Of a stretch of DNA of 64,000 bases, positions 35,082 through 47,800 are shown piece after piece (positions within the stretch are counted from its first letter, which is position 1; each line of letters opens with the position of its first letter). The stretch lies in NCBI GenBank assembly GCA_034766995.1, contig CM068315.1, positions 47,732,662 to 47,796,661 on the forward strand. Direction: 5' to 3'. This stretch comes from Acanthacorydalis orientalis. Its lineage: Eukaryota; Arthropoda; Insecta; Megaloptera; Corydalidae. The translations under genes were made by a program, and so were the position numbers. The notes under the pieces are model-generated. The model was not told the DNA's origin, searched no databases, and saw only the letters and a list, made by a program, of their open reading frames with translations.

Positions 35082-35383
35082 ACGAGTATCAGTGGCGCAC
35101 TCAGCATTTAATCTTGGGTTCGGGTGGTGTGTTAAACGGATTTTTTTTAAATGAGAATTCAATGAAATTCATTATAAAAATTTATTTAAATAATAAAATT
35201 CAATTTTCTTTTCTTTTTACAAAACTCTTGAATTACTTCAGTCGTGATTATATTAATCTCTCTGTGTATACAGGAGCATTTTCGCGAGATGATTTTGTTT
35301 TGTTTTTAAGTGATTTTTCTCTTTTTCCTTTAGGTGCCAGGGCCCCTTATCCCCCATCTCCTGGGTGCGCCACTGACGAGTAT
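35082..35383. mobile_element. hAT-type MITE, 286 bp, with 8-bp target duplication
   Basis: The element itself is 35090-35375. It starts CAGTGGCGCACTCAG and ends CTGGGTGCGCCACTG, 15-bp inverted repeats with one mismatch. The 8 bp ACGAGTAT occur immediately before (35082-35089) and after (35376-35383). An 8-bp duplication with CAG-starting ends fits the hAT superfamily. It contains no transposase, so it is a non-autonomous copy. Intact duplications and near-perfect ends suggest recent insertion. Confidence 0.9.
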
Positions 35384-35400
35384 ATATCTGATCTCTCTCT

Positions 35401-35402
<2 letters not shown>

Positions 35403-35458
<56 letters not shown>
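35403..35458. repeat. (TA)n microsatellite
   Basis: TA array 20 bp right of the hAT-type MITE, separated from it by a short CTCTCT tract. Confidence 0.95.
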
Positions 35459-35461
<3 letters not shown>

Positions 35462-35942
35462 TCATATGTAGCAATACGAAGTGAAAATAATGAATGACAA
35501 TTTTTTACATTTTTTTTCTGCTTATTACAAAATATTGGTGGCCGTCCGCTGGTTAAATCATCGATATCATTTCCGGACCATTTAACGTGCCTTAAATATA
35601 ATAAAATACACTGTGATGTCAAGAATATTGATAAAGAATGAGACTTGGATAAAATTTTGCTAATAAAGGAATTTTGAAATGGTTAAATGATTTGTTACGC
35701 TCTATGTAAAAGTTGCAAAATTGATAAGTAGTAATCGTGCAATTTAGTTGTCACAGACTATGTTCGCTCATATAACAGTTCAAAGAGAACTAAAAAATAA
35801 AAAATCAAAATTATTTCTATAAATGTTAAATAATTATTTCTATAATTCTCATATTTAAAAAATACACATCCACCAGCGTTCCGTTTTCTTACTACAGCTT
35901 TTACTTTTGGGTAATGGGTCAATGGTGATATTGTTCCTTTTA

Positions 35943-35992
35943 GTTTCATTCAAGGAGGCTGTAATATAGTTTATAGCCTCCTTGGTTTCATT
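35943..35992. mobile_element. 34-bp inverted-repeat element flanked by 8-bp direct repeats
   Basis: CAAGGAGGCTGTAA at the left (35951-35964) and the reverse complement of the right end (CAAGGAGGCTATAA) match over 14 bp with one mismatch, with 6 bp between them. GTTTCATT occurs directly on both sides (35943-35950 and 35985-35992). The structure is that of a DNA transposon reduced to its two ends, with an 8-bp target duplication as in hAT or P elements. Confidence 0.7.
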
Positions 35993-36311
35993 ATAAAATT
36001 CAGTTATTGTAGGTTAATACTGTTATCATTTCTTTTAATCTCATGATTAATTCTGGACAATAAGACAAGCATTTTAGTTACTCTGGTATAATAGTAATTA
36101 CCTGTAATTATTTTACACCATAAAAACAAAACATTAACGTATTTTCTTCATTTCAAAGCGTTTGGAAGTTTTTCATATAGTTCCTATGATTTCAAAAAAT
36201 ATGATTCAACATATTCTGTGTTAGTAGTAGAATGTTAAATTAATTATTCGCAAGGATGCATTTTTTTAGAACGGCATACACATCCACATATACATCCACA
36301 TATACATACAC

Positions 36312-36379
<68 letters not shown>
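36312..36379. repeat. (TA)n followed by (TG)n
   Basis: TA array continuing into about 28 bp of TG repeat, with a TACATCCACATA repeat on the left. Confidence 0.95.
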
Positions 36380-36410
<31 letters not shown>

Positions 36411-38668
36411 AACCAGTGGAATACCGATCCTACATTTAGCTCCAATAGTTACGTAAAATAAATAGAAACATGATTATTCATTTGTGCTTTAAGCAATGGC
36501 TGTTTTTAACGGAAAATGAAATACGAAAATTAAGAATTCCTTCCACTTTTCTATATTAAAATCAATGAATGTTGACACTAAAAAGCTATACGGTTCATGG
36601 TGCCAAACACAATATGCTGAAATAGGATTGGGGATTGTATCTGACTCGCGTTCTGGAAAAATTATTTAGCGATTTAGGATCACAACGGCTTCGGAAACTG
36701 TTTTTATTTAAAAATAGACACAAAAATATAACACTAATAACTGGAAACTACACTTTATTGCCTGTTTATCAAATAGATGATTCAAACATTTTGTACAGAT
36801 TACAGAATATATGTATATATACTTATATATGTATAATAGATATACATTAATAAAATATAATTTACGTTAGTATCGAACTATTATTTGTATGATATTTATA
36901 ACCAGTAGACTGTAGTGTTTTAATTACTAACATTTTTCGTTTCTTAATTTATCGAATGTAACATGTTTTATTTGAAAATAAAAAAATATTTTTAATGTTG
37001 GCAGTAGATCATGTAGTCAGACTGTAAGTTTCAGAAAACTTTGGCCATCGAACGACTCGTATAACATATATATTTGTACTGTTATGATTTCAAACATACA
37101 TTTGTATATATATATACCTGAAAATCTTGAACAAATTGATATATCGTTGATATTATTAATTACTAATTTCTTGGAAAATAAAAGGAAAGCTAGTAATTGT
37201 TAATGAAACGAACTTATTTTATTTATAAAATGTTTGAAATCAAAACAGCTAATGTTTACGAAAATGAGACACTGTGATTAAATTTTAATGAGTTGAAATT
37301 AACTCGAAACTTAGTTTAATACAATAGCAAGTACTATACACATTCTAAAATTAAATGTAATTAATTAGGAATAAATGTTAAAGAATGAAGACATTATCTA
37401 TTAAATTATTGTAAATTAATGTGCATCACTTGTAGAAATAACATTAAAAATAAATGAAGCTATGACTACAACCTGTTGTATTAATGAAGAAGTATATTTA
37501 TTTTTGTTTTTACCACTTTTATTAACAAACACATTGCACCACACTTGCTTAAGTTGGCACCATTAATAACGATTGATAAAACAAAGGTTGATATTATGTT
37601 GTAATTACTTTAGTTTTTTTTTTTTTACTTTTGTATATAAAAATTACATATTTAACAATTTGAACTTTACTTTTTTTGTAACTTGTATATATGAAGTAAA
37701 TATATTTTGTGTATCTGATGTTTAATTATTTTAAACTAGTATTGAACTTGTATAGAGGTATGCTTATATATTTCTTTTTGTATCTAAATGATTATAGGAG
37801 TGTGCATGCGTAACTCTAATATATACATACATACACACGTTCCTTGAAATATGTAAATACACATTTCGTTACTCAGACGACTTTTTAATAAATTCGTTAA
37901 CAAATCACTATCGCTACCAAATTATTGTAACTAGTAACAAATAATTACGATTCATTAATACAAATGTAAATTTAGGTAAACGTATAAATTTGTCAAGTAA
38001 TGTCTTTTTATAACATAAAAATCACTGAAATTGAAGTAAAATACTTTATTAAAAGTAAATATTTATTAATGTAAGGAAGTAAACCTCTTTCATATCTTAA
38101 TTTTTAACACTGAATATTGATTTTTCTTTAATAATTTTAAAAATATTTATTGTAAGGATTTATAAATAGAAAACATACTAATTGACTTATTACTTTTAGA
38201 TATGTTGGTGTTTCATAATCTGACTTTAAATAATATTAAAAATTTAATTGAAATATAAATTTTAAAGCTGTGAAGAATGTATAAATGCTAAATTATGTTC
38301 ATTGTTAGTAATACAATTTTACATTGTTAGTACTGAAAAAATTACACAAACTTACTTTTAAAAATTTATTATAAGGTATGAAATTATGAAATTTTAGCAT
38401 AATTTTTATATAGTCAATATTTGTACAACCTATTTTTTACATTTTTGTATTTCAGATATCTGTTAGTGACCAGTAAATCACAAAAAAACCACATAAAAAT
38501 GTTTTAAGTAGAATTATTTCATTTTTACATATAGTTATGAAATTTATTGACTAAATAAAATTAACTGAGTATAAAGGCTTGATATAAAATTGTAATTTGG
38601 ACTGTTAAATATTTGTAAGTATTTGGAGAATAAAGGCTGAATTGTTATTTAATAACAAATTATCAAGG

Positions 38669-38670
<2 letters not shown>

Positions 38671-38719
<49 letters not shown>
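38671..38719. repeat. (TA)n microsatellite
   Basis: 49 bp of TA repeat in the cathD upstream intergenic region. Confidence 0.95.
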
Positions 38720-38723
<4 letters not shown>

Positions 38724-39549
38724 CATACACATATACCTCATTAAAAGGAACTTTTGGTCAATATACATTTTATTCTGTTGAATATGCCTATTACTCTATG
38801 ATAACATTAATATTGATTATATCAGAAGGTATAAAAGGTTTTTAAGTTTACAAAATATTTAGTTAATTGTACTTAATAGGGTAAATAATGTCATATGGGT
38901 AAAAATTTATTTGTAAATTGACCCATGGCAAAACTATTATAATTTTTAATATTGTACTTTATTTATCTGATTATTTGTAATTGTGACAGATCAAGACCCG
39001 TTTTCAATTAAATTGATTCATTTACGATCTATTAAACGTTAAATCGTCTGAAGTTTTCAACATTGATTTATTCTTAAATTTACATCGTCTTCAAACAGCA
39101 CCAAATTAAAAGATTAATTTAATTAAGTAAAAAGTGTATGCATGTGTATGTATTTATGTATATATTTATATATACATACATACACACACAAAATGTTGGC
39201 TACATATTATTATTAATGAAGGAATGTTAATGAATTGTTAAGTAAAATAAAAAATGATATTCGACTAAGATGTATAAAAATGAAAATGCATTTTGCCTAT
39301 ACGTAACTGGTGCGGTGCAGTGTAATATTTAATGGTTCAAAAAAGCGTGTTATATTTGCGCTGCAATAATTCCAGTCATAATTAGATGACTTGCCGACCA
39401 GGATTTAAATTAGGGAAGGAAGATAAACTATCTTTAAGAGTCATTCACTGGATTCATGCAGGCAAAATACACGCTGATTTTTATACAGGTAATATTTTTA
39501 TACTGTAAAGACAAATTAAATAATAACTCTAAATCTAAACAAAAACATC

Positions 39550-40852
39550 CTAAGCCGTCGTTTCAGTTTCACCATTTGATTCTTCTGCTTGTTTTTCATC
39601 CAATTTGGCCTTCTTTTCTGGTGTTGCACCCTCTGTTTTTGCTCCATCTGGGGCATCACCTCCAGCTGACTTTCTTTTGATACAAGCATCTAAAATAATA
39701 GAACAAATTTAGATAAAAAAAATTTAAATTTGTATATGTGTATATCATTAACCAGAATGTTTAGTTTTCAAGTCTTATAATAATTAACATTTATTTTATA
39801 TTTTTATGAAAAGTTTCATACTCAACCATTATGATTTTGATACATATATAATAAAAATATATTTCCATAACTGTATTTTTTACTATACATACATAAAGCA
39901 AATACCTGCATACACAGACATAGTAAACATTGTTAGTTATTAATTTGAACATTTAATTGTATTATAAATTAAACTAATTATATTAATCTTACCTTTTGCA
40001 TCACCATTTTCTGCAGTTTCTTTAGGAGAATCGTCGTCATCAACTGTACCATTTTCTGTTGTTTTTTCTGTATCGCCATTTTCAGAAGCCTTTGAATCTT
40101 CATCAACTATTTCTGGTGCAGGCTTTTCTACCTCTTTCTTTTCGGGCGATGAAGCAGAAGTTTCTCTATTGAAAATTAATTAAAAAATTTTAAAGTGAAC
40201 ACATATTAACAAAAATTTTTTTATCTTATTTCACTTAAATGCACCACACAACACAAACCTAAAGTATATAAATCTGAATCATAGTATACTGTACATATGC
40301 AATCGAGTATACTGCTATTCCCGCCGAATTTTAACTATATGACGCTCTTTAATAGCGCCACATATTTTAGTGTTAAATAGTAGAACTATTGGCGGCAAAC
40401 TAGTTAGGTGTTTTTTTTTTCAATATGAAACAAAATATTAAAGATATATGAAGGAAAATACATAAGAATCTTAACATAAATCACGTATATACGTAAACAT
40501 AATATTACTTTTCATTTATTATCAAAACATTTATGATGTATGGTCTTTACTTAATGTATCTTGCCAATTTGAAAAGGTAAACCTTAGAAACAATTTCTTT
40601 AGAATCAAAATATTTCGTATAAATACAATTGATGAAAGTGGGCAAAGGCAATACATCATCTGAAACACAACATGGAAACGTAAACGCGACCCAGCGAGAA
40701 ACGCTGGAGCCATCTTGTCCGGCTTTCTAGTTAACCCGGACTGCATGTTTCATGGAAATAATCAAATTTTATTTCATGTATACATACACAATATATTACA
40801 TACTTAATACTATTACAAAAACTTACTTTTTCTCAACTACTGTATCTGCCAT
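39550..40852 (-). CDS. Small acidic nuclear protein, prothymosin alpha-like
   Basis: Three exons, 40827-40852, 39993-40165 and 39550-39689, give 112 residues with no globular domain. The protein starts MADTVVEKKETSASSPEKKE. It is rich in Glu, Asp, Lys and Thr, has repeated ENGD/ENGT units and a DDDDSP acidic run, and carries two basic clusters, KRK near the exon 2/3 boundary and EKKAKLDEK, that could form a bipartite nuclear localisation signal. Composition, length, repeats of ENG and C-terminal basic signal resemble prothymosin alpha, an intrinsically disordered chromatin-associated factor. Homology cannot be proved from such low-complexity sequence, so I give no symbol. All three junctions are canonical and in frame, and the start has a good context (AAAATGGC). 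Confidence 0.8.
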
Positions 40853-41060
40853 TTTAATTAGTTGTATATATTTACACAAATTACTGGAAATTAACTGATA
40901 AACTGTTGCACTCACTATACACAAACGGTTCACAACGGTTGATGCCTGACGCTCGAATGAAAGAGGAAGTGAATAGCGCACCTTTACTGCTCATATTGCA
41001 AAGGTTCCCGCGCTCTACAGATGGCAGTTTATTCCATCTCCCCGCAAACCCCGATTATTA
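40853..41060 (-). promoter_or_regulatory. Promoter/leader of the prothymosin-like gene
   Basis: This stretch is clearly less AT-rich than its surroundings. It contains two AACGGTT boxes (40924-40930 and 40934-40940) matching the MYB recognition core, and a CTACAGATGGCAG motif near 41018. The transcription start cannot be placed. Confidence 0.45.
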
Positions 41061-41489
41061 CTAACCAATATACATAGCTAGTTTTTTCTAGGAAATGGTT
41101 TGTTTTCTTTATAAAATATTTTTTTACTAGCGAATGTTTACATTGAAGTTGGATAAGATTATTAATGCAAATTTTAAATTAAAAAAACTTATATAAATAA
41201 TTCAAGATGTAATTATACTGTGTTATAAATATGAAAAATGCCTTTAAAAATAAAGATAATACACATTTAATATCATATATTTAATATTTTTTTAATAAAA
41301 AAATTAAAGTAAGTAGGATAACAATACTTTTCGTAATTAATACTGTTTATTATTAATCTATGCTTATATAATAGTTTTGTGTTGTAATTTATAAACGGTA
41401 ACAGCATTTATGTACATTAACAGTTATTAAATATTTTCAACATATTAAAAATTTACATACTGTTGATATTTTTATGGTATTATAAATTC

Positions 41490-41493
<4 letters not shown>

Positions 41494-41568
<75 letters not shown>
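41494..41568. repeat. (TA)n microsatellite
   Basis: 75 bp of uninterrupted TA repeat. Confidence 0.95.
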
Positions 41569-41571
<3 letters not shown>

Positions 41572-43013
41572 TACAATTAAACATCATTATGTCTGTATTT
41601 AAAAATCAAAGGGTAGAAGTCACATACACTGGCTTCTCCGTATCCGTGTGCAATACGTTTCAAGACCTATCGCGGGTACCCGAAACCGCAGATAGTAGTG
41701 AACCCATATATCAGTCGTTTTTCGTTTACATACGTACCTATGATCAAGTTTAATTGATAAATTACGCACAATAAGACATTACTAACATTAAAAAATAATA
41801 AAATAAATTGTACATTATTATACTTGTGTTCTTTCTCTCTCACTCTTTCTCTCATGAACAGAATTCTGAGTTTCAGCTTAACCTTGAAAGAACGACGGAG
41901 CAATGAAAAATATCTTTTTAAAAATTCATTTATTTCTGAAATGTTTAATTTAATATTTTCGGGTCGCGATAAACTAGAAAACACTGAAATCGAAACCTGC
42001 GGGTACAGCGGTTCTAGTGTATATCGAAATTTACAGAAGAGAAGTACAAAGATACAATGATGTTAATAAATTTGCATGAAAATAAAAAAAAATACAATTG
42101 AGGAAATGAAGAGATGAAATAAACTTCATACAAAATGTTTACTATATCTTTAAAAATAAAGTTCAAATTATTCAACATGTATGATAAATGGATAAACATA
42201 AAAGGTGACGATTAAAAAGGGCCCCGTTTTGCTGATAATATTATTTTTGAATACACTTTGAAAGGATTAGAGAAAGTAATTCAAGAATTAAAAAAAGGAA
42301 ATCGAAAAATATGATCCAACATAGATAATAAATCAACAATTTACAATAAATTAATATATTTATTTTTATGAAAAAAATCGCATAAAAGGAACCATATAAT
42401 CTGTTTCGAAGTATGTTTATTTGAAGCAGTTTTTATTACCGAGAACGGACTATTTATTGAGAAAGTTAACTATGAGAATAAAAATGGAATGGCGATCATT
42501 TGGAGGAAACCCTTTTATATTTAATTCTAAGATTCCATTTTGTTCGAAGATATAGTATTTGATTAATGTATATTGTCTATCCCTACTTACAGAAATTAAA
42601 CATGAATCGTAAATAACAAAATAAGTAAAGTATGTCAAACAGTTTAGAAAAAAATGGAAAGATTTGTATTAAAAACGATAAGATATGTAAAAGGAAATGG
42701 AATTAAAATGAAAACGAACAGAAGTTACAGACATAGTAAGAAAAGAAAGATTTTTAAATGGAAATCAACTCGATATATTTTTAAGAAGAAAAAGAAAATC
42801 AAAGAAATTGTTGACTGAGAGCCAAGAAATCTAAAAGATTCGAAAAGAAAAAAACAGACCGAATAAAAATATAAAAAAAATCTGTTGTAATAATTTACTT
42901 GAATTAATTTGTTAAATATTTTAATTGTTCCAAAAAATCTTACATATATGGTTTCCAAAATGATTTACTTCAAAATAAGAAAGTGATAATACTTAAATTA
43001 TGTTATTTTATTC

Positions 43014-43121
<108 letters not shown>

Positions 43122-43631
43122 TTATTTATTTAATTTGATATATTTGTACTAGTTTTAAAAAGTATGCAATAAATAAGAACACTTATCTTATGCCATTTAA
43201 TTTAATTTAGTTGTATTTGTATTATTATATATATTTCTATTGATAATCGTTGAAAGATAATGAAACAAACTTATAATTTATTCGTATTTTATACAAGTAA
43301 AACTGATAATTTAAAATGTATGTAACTGAAACAAAATTATAAAACATTTATATATTTTTAAAGCAATTAAATATTTTTATTCCTAATTCAATTCTGTATG
43401 AAAAACATTAATTTTGTGTTATTATTTTATGCTTCTTTTATTAAATTTTTAAAAAATAACCAGTAAGATAAAGAAACGTAAAACACGTAAAAGGAATGCA
43501 AAGTGTTTTTTATCTCTTTCCTCGTGGGTGTATGTGAATACAGTCATTGCGTTTTTGTATGATTCGTTTCATAAGAAAGGTAAAATTTATTTTAAACTCG
43601 CCAATACATTTTTGTTTCCATTATATGAATA

Positions 43632-43633
<2 letters not shown>

Positions 43634-43704
<71 letters not shown>
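43634..43704. repeat. (TA)n microsatellite
   Basis: 71 bp of TA repeat. Confidence 0.95.
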
Positions 43705-43705
<1 letters not shown>

Positions 43706-44687
43706 TGTTTATTTCAATTAAAAAGATACACAATTATTCATTAAATGTACAAGTATACTTTCAGTTTTGTTTGGTATTTTAGTATATTTCAGATACACCA
43801 TTGATTTAGAAATTATGGAAAAGGAAACATGATAAATAGTAACAGATCCAATTAATATTTGAAAAATGACTTTTTCACTAACTTAACCATTCTGTATTTA
43901 ACCTTGAATTCTTTTTTTTATAAAAAGTATTGACATTTGTTGTTTTTATTTATTTTTTTTTAAAAAAAACTTTAATATTATTTTTCTTCTTTGTTTAGAT
44001 TTCATATAAACTGTAAAATATCGAACTGAACATTATGTTTAAGCGTAAAGGTAGTGGTTGAATTATAGATTAAATTTAAGCTGTTATTAATCACTTAAAA
44101 TATTTTATGCGTTAAAATAAATTTTTCTTATAGTAAAGATTGCATTAAAATATGCACGAATGAATTATAAATATTATATTTAATTTATTTATATTGAATT
44201 TTTATTTTTCGGTTTGTAATCAATTCTTCTACAGTTTATTTGTATTTTCAAATATTTATCTGAAAAAATCTACTTCAATACATTTTTTTTGTATGAATAC
44301 GAAATATCTAAGATTGCCAAGTAATATATAGTTTTCTTTTACTTTTTTAACATTATTATGGCAGAGATTTATGCTTTGTTTCTTTAAAATACCACGCACA
44401 AACTCATATGAAATCAACTATAATCGGAATAAAGCGATTTGTGCTTCAGTTGTGTTATACGTAGATACAGTCTAGTGAAGAATTTTGACTTCCTGGGAAA
44501 GTTTCTTGAACTAACTTACCTCTGATGTGTGACCTGTTACCGTGCTGTGTATATTTATACACATCTTACTAGCAATGGAATATTTTGCTCATTATGAGTT
44601 TTTAAAATGCGTTATAAAACCAATGTATTGGCTACAAAATATAACATTCTTAAATATTAGCATTTACTTCATAAACGGCATGTTTGT

Positions 44688-44691
<4 letters not shown>

Positions 44692-44753
<62 letters not shown>
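44692..44753. repeat. (TA)n microsatellite
   Basis: 62 bp of TA repeat. Confidence 0.95.
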
Positions 44754-44756
<3 letters not shown>

Positions 44757-45884
44757 ATTTATCTATTAGAAAAAAACATATTTAGATTTATTATCAACAG
44801 CGTTCCGAAATAAATAAATGAAACATTAATTTAGATTTTGTCAATGTAGTAATAATTTTAGCAACGCAATCTAGTCGTTAATTGGATTAAAAATTATATA
44901 TTTTTTTTATAATTTATGGTTTATATGAATCAAAGTATAAAAAATATGAGTATTAAACTATAGCAGTTTTCAAAAAAAAAAACAATAATATTTGTATTAA
45001 GTATATGTAGAGACGATTGAAATAACAACATAAAAATTAATTTAAGAGGTTTTAATCTAGCTTAATGCGATTTGTTTATTTTATCCATTGTTGGATTTTT
45101 TTTCGATAATTATATTTAAACTGTATTAATGAGAACTATGCCGATTAAACAAAAAACACATTCGTAATAGTGGCATCAATCGTTTTGACGATTGTGTATT
45201 TTTATCTGTTTTGAGCAAAGCCATAATGAACGAAAAAAATAATTTATATAGAATAATGACAAGTTTAAAATGGAAAAAAACATGTGAATTTAGTGGATAT
45301 CGTTCGTAACGAGTTAATTCATTCAGTAAAGCAAGTACAAAGAAATATATGCTGTACGCATGAAATGTTGTAAAGTCGTGTGGATAATGTTAGCTTAGTT
45401 CTGGCGAATATATTGTGTAAGACGATAAAATACAATTAAACGTGGCGAAAGTTGTAGTTAACAATCCTAACATAATTTAATTAAAGTACAGTGCATTAAT
45501 CTTTACTCTTAAGATTGTATTGTATTTCATATTATGTTCTTATGGATTCTAACGAATTATAATAAAAAGAAATACATAAAATAATCGTGAAAAGATGAAG
45601 TAGAAGAGAATAAACATTGAAGAATTTACGAAGATTGTTGATATATTAACTAATACACCCGGAAGTTAATAAGAGAATAGAAATGAAATATCAAAATTAA
45701 TGTCATATTAAAAAATGTTTGTCGAAGGAGATGTAGAAAAAAATCAAAATAGACAATAATCAGTTATTGGATATTATGATAAAAAAAATAATAAATCATG
45801 GTGTGTTTAGGTTATTAACTTATTCGCGGAAATTAATTTAGCCATAATGCTAAATTATCACACCAATGACCGTGATGAACTATA

Positions 45885-45886
<2 letters not shown>

Positions 45887-45962
<76 letters not shown>
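45887..45962. repeat. (TA)n microsatellite
   Basis: 76 bp of TA repeat. Confidence 0.95.
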
Positions 45963-45966
<4 letters not shown>

Positions 45967-46313
45967 TTGTTTATTAGTTTATAATGTGTATCATTTAAAA
46001 ATATTTATTTACATTGTATCAGCTTATGTTTATTAAATAAGTTATTACCTCATATCATGTGACTACAGTTAAAAATTAAATCTGAAGTCTACCTCATTAA
46101 AAAAATGGTATGTATAGGCACATAGATAAAGACTATAAGCAGCTGCTAACTTCCTCGCATGTTAAATATCGAACAATATCGAATCGTATACACACCTGCT
46201 GCCATCTGCTGTTTAGTCTAAATATCTCATACTTGATTAAACAAAGATATATATAAAATCGTATTTACTTTCGCAACTAATTCTCTAGCAGTATGATGAT
46301 GTGTATAGTGTAC

Positions 46314-46318
<5 letters not shown>

Positions 46319-46386
<68 letters not shown>
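46319..46386. repeat. (TA)n microsatellite
   Basis: 68 bp of TA repeat. Confidence 0.95.
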
Positions 46387-46388
<2 letters not shown>

Positions 46389-47715
46389 GCACAAACGGCT
46401 ATAATAAAAGTAATGAATATGTCATGTAACAACTGTAGTGCGTTTCACTGACACTATCAGTTTAAATGAAATTGAAAATACGATAAAAATTAGTGAAAAT
46501 AATGTAAAATAGGCAGTGAATATTTATTGTTCACATTGGTCTGATTTCATGAATGCTTATTAGATATGGTAGTTAATAAACAGAGCATATTAAATGTGTA
46601 GGCACATTTTAATACTAAAAGCCAGAGCGACATCTATACATAAAATGGAAGCTTTTGTTTCCTTAAAAAAGTTATATCACCAGTCTTGTTTTAGATTCCC
46701 TATTAATATTATGTTATATAAACAATTGTATTACATGTATAACATTTTTTCTGGAAACAGTGATAGAATGTCTGGAATTCCGTTATACCCTGACATCTGA
46801 TCAAAAAAATTAAAATACATTCATAAAAAGATTACTTGCTGTAAATGAATGATTTTTTAAATCACTACAAATATTTTGAAAGTTGGTTTTTATTACCGCA
46901 ATGCGATAATTTTTCTAAAAAATAACGTTTTCGAAGCTGTATGCCAATATTATTTGTATTTTTAAATAAGAAAACTTCCGCTAGAAGTTTGGCTTACGTA
47001 ACATTTTTTTTGTACGATTATTATTTTATATATTAAAATTCTGTTTATGAAAGTCCATTTAATCATATTACATCCGATTTATGTTAAGTAGGAAATACGA
47101 TAGGCCCCTTCCTGAGATTAGGTAGTGTTGCATTTAATGTAGGTAAATTGAACTGTTTATGTTTTATATTTTAAATAAATGTTGCATTCTCAGTAACTAC
47201 TATCAAATTTTAAGTTTTTGTAATATATAAAATATATCACTTCTGTTAATAATGTATTACAATTTATAAATAAAAATTACGTTTTTACGATACCAATAGC
47301 TTCATTCAATTTGATTTAATATAATATATTATTTTTGTAATGAAAATTTTGTACGGAACATAATAAAAAAAAATCAAATATTATACTAGTACTTCTATTA
47401 ATGATGAAAAATCTATTGAAAAAATATTGTTTCGACAATACTGGAAATGTATTTTATAATTAGACGAGTAATAACTGTATTAATCATATACATTATATAT
47501 AAATATAAAATGGTCGAAATCTAATAATTATATTTGCTTACAAACATGAATTGCCGAAAAGAAAAGACTTGATCGTCAATTGCGTTGTTTCAAGGTTTTT
47601 TTGTTTTAAGCTAGTATACATGTTTAGCAGGTGTTTGGAAACGAATTTAAATAATATTATCAAATATTAAAAATAAAGAACAATTTTTGTAATCAAACTA
47701 CACAATTATTTATCA

Positions 47716-47756
47716 CTATATATATATATATATATTTGTATATATATATATATATT

Positions 47757-47797
<41 letters not shown>
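47716..47797. repeat. (TA)n microsatellite at the left end of the Tc1 element
   Basis: TA array with two TTTG interruptions (near 47734 and 47754), ending three bases before the Tc1-like terminus at 47801. Confidence 0.92.

Positions 47798-47800
<3 letters not shown>

Larger units (their letters stand above)
34739..39549. other. Intergenic region, cathD upstream to prothymosin-like gene
   Basis: Holds the cathD promoter (unresolved, just above 34738), a hAT-type MITE at 35090-35375, a 34-bp element at 35951-35984, (TA)n arrays at 35403, 36312 and 38671, and otherwise AT-rich DNA. Frames of about 60-75 codons in it have no recognisable product. Confidence 0.55.

Noticed and set aside
41569..42019. 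CACTA...TAGTG ends suggesting a CACTA transposon
   Set aside because: Similarity stops after five bases and the 3-bp flanks (ATA and TAT) do not match.
45838..45864. Short hairpin TAATTTAGC...GCTAAATTA
   Set aside because: A 9-bp stem of mostly A/T is expected by chance in DNA of this composition.
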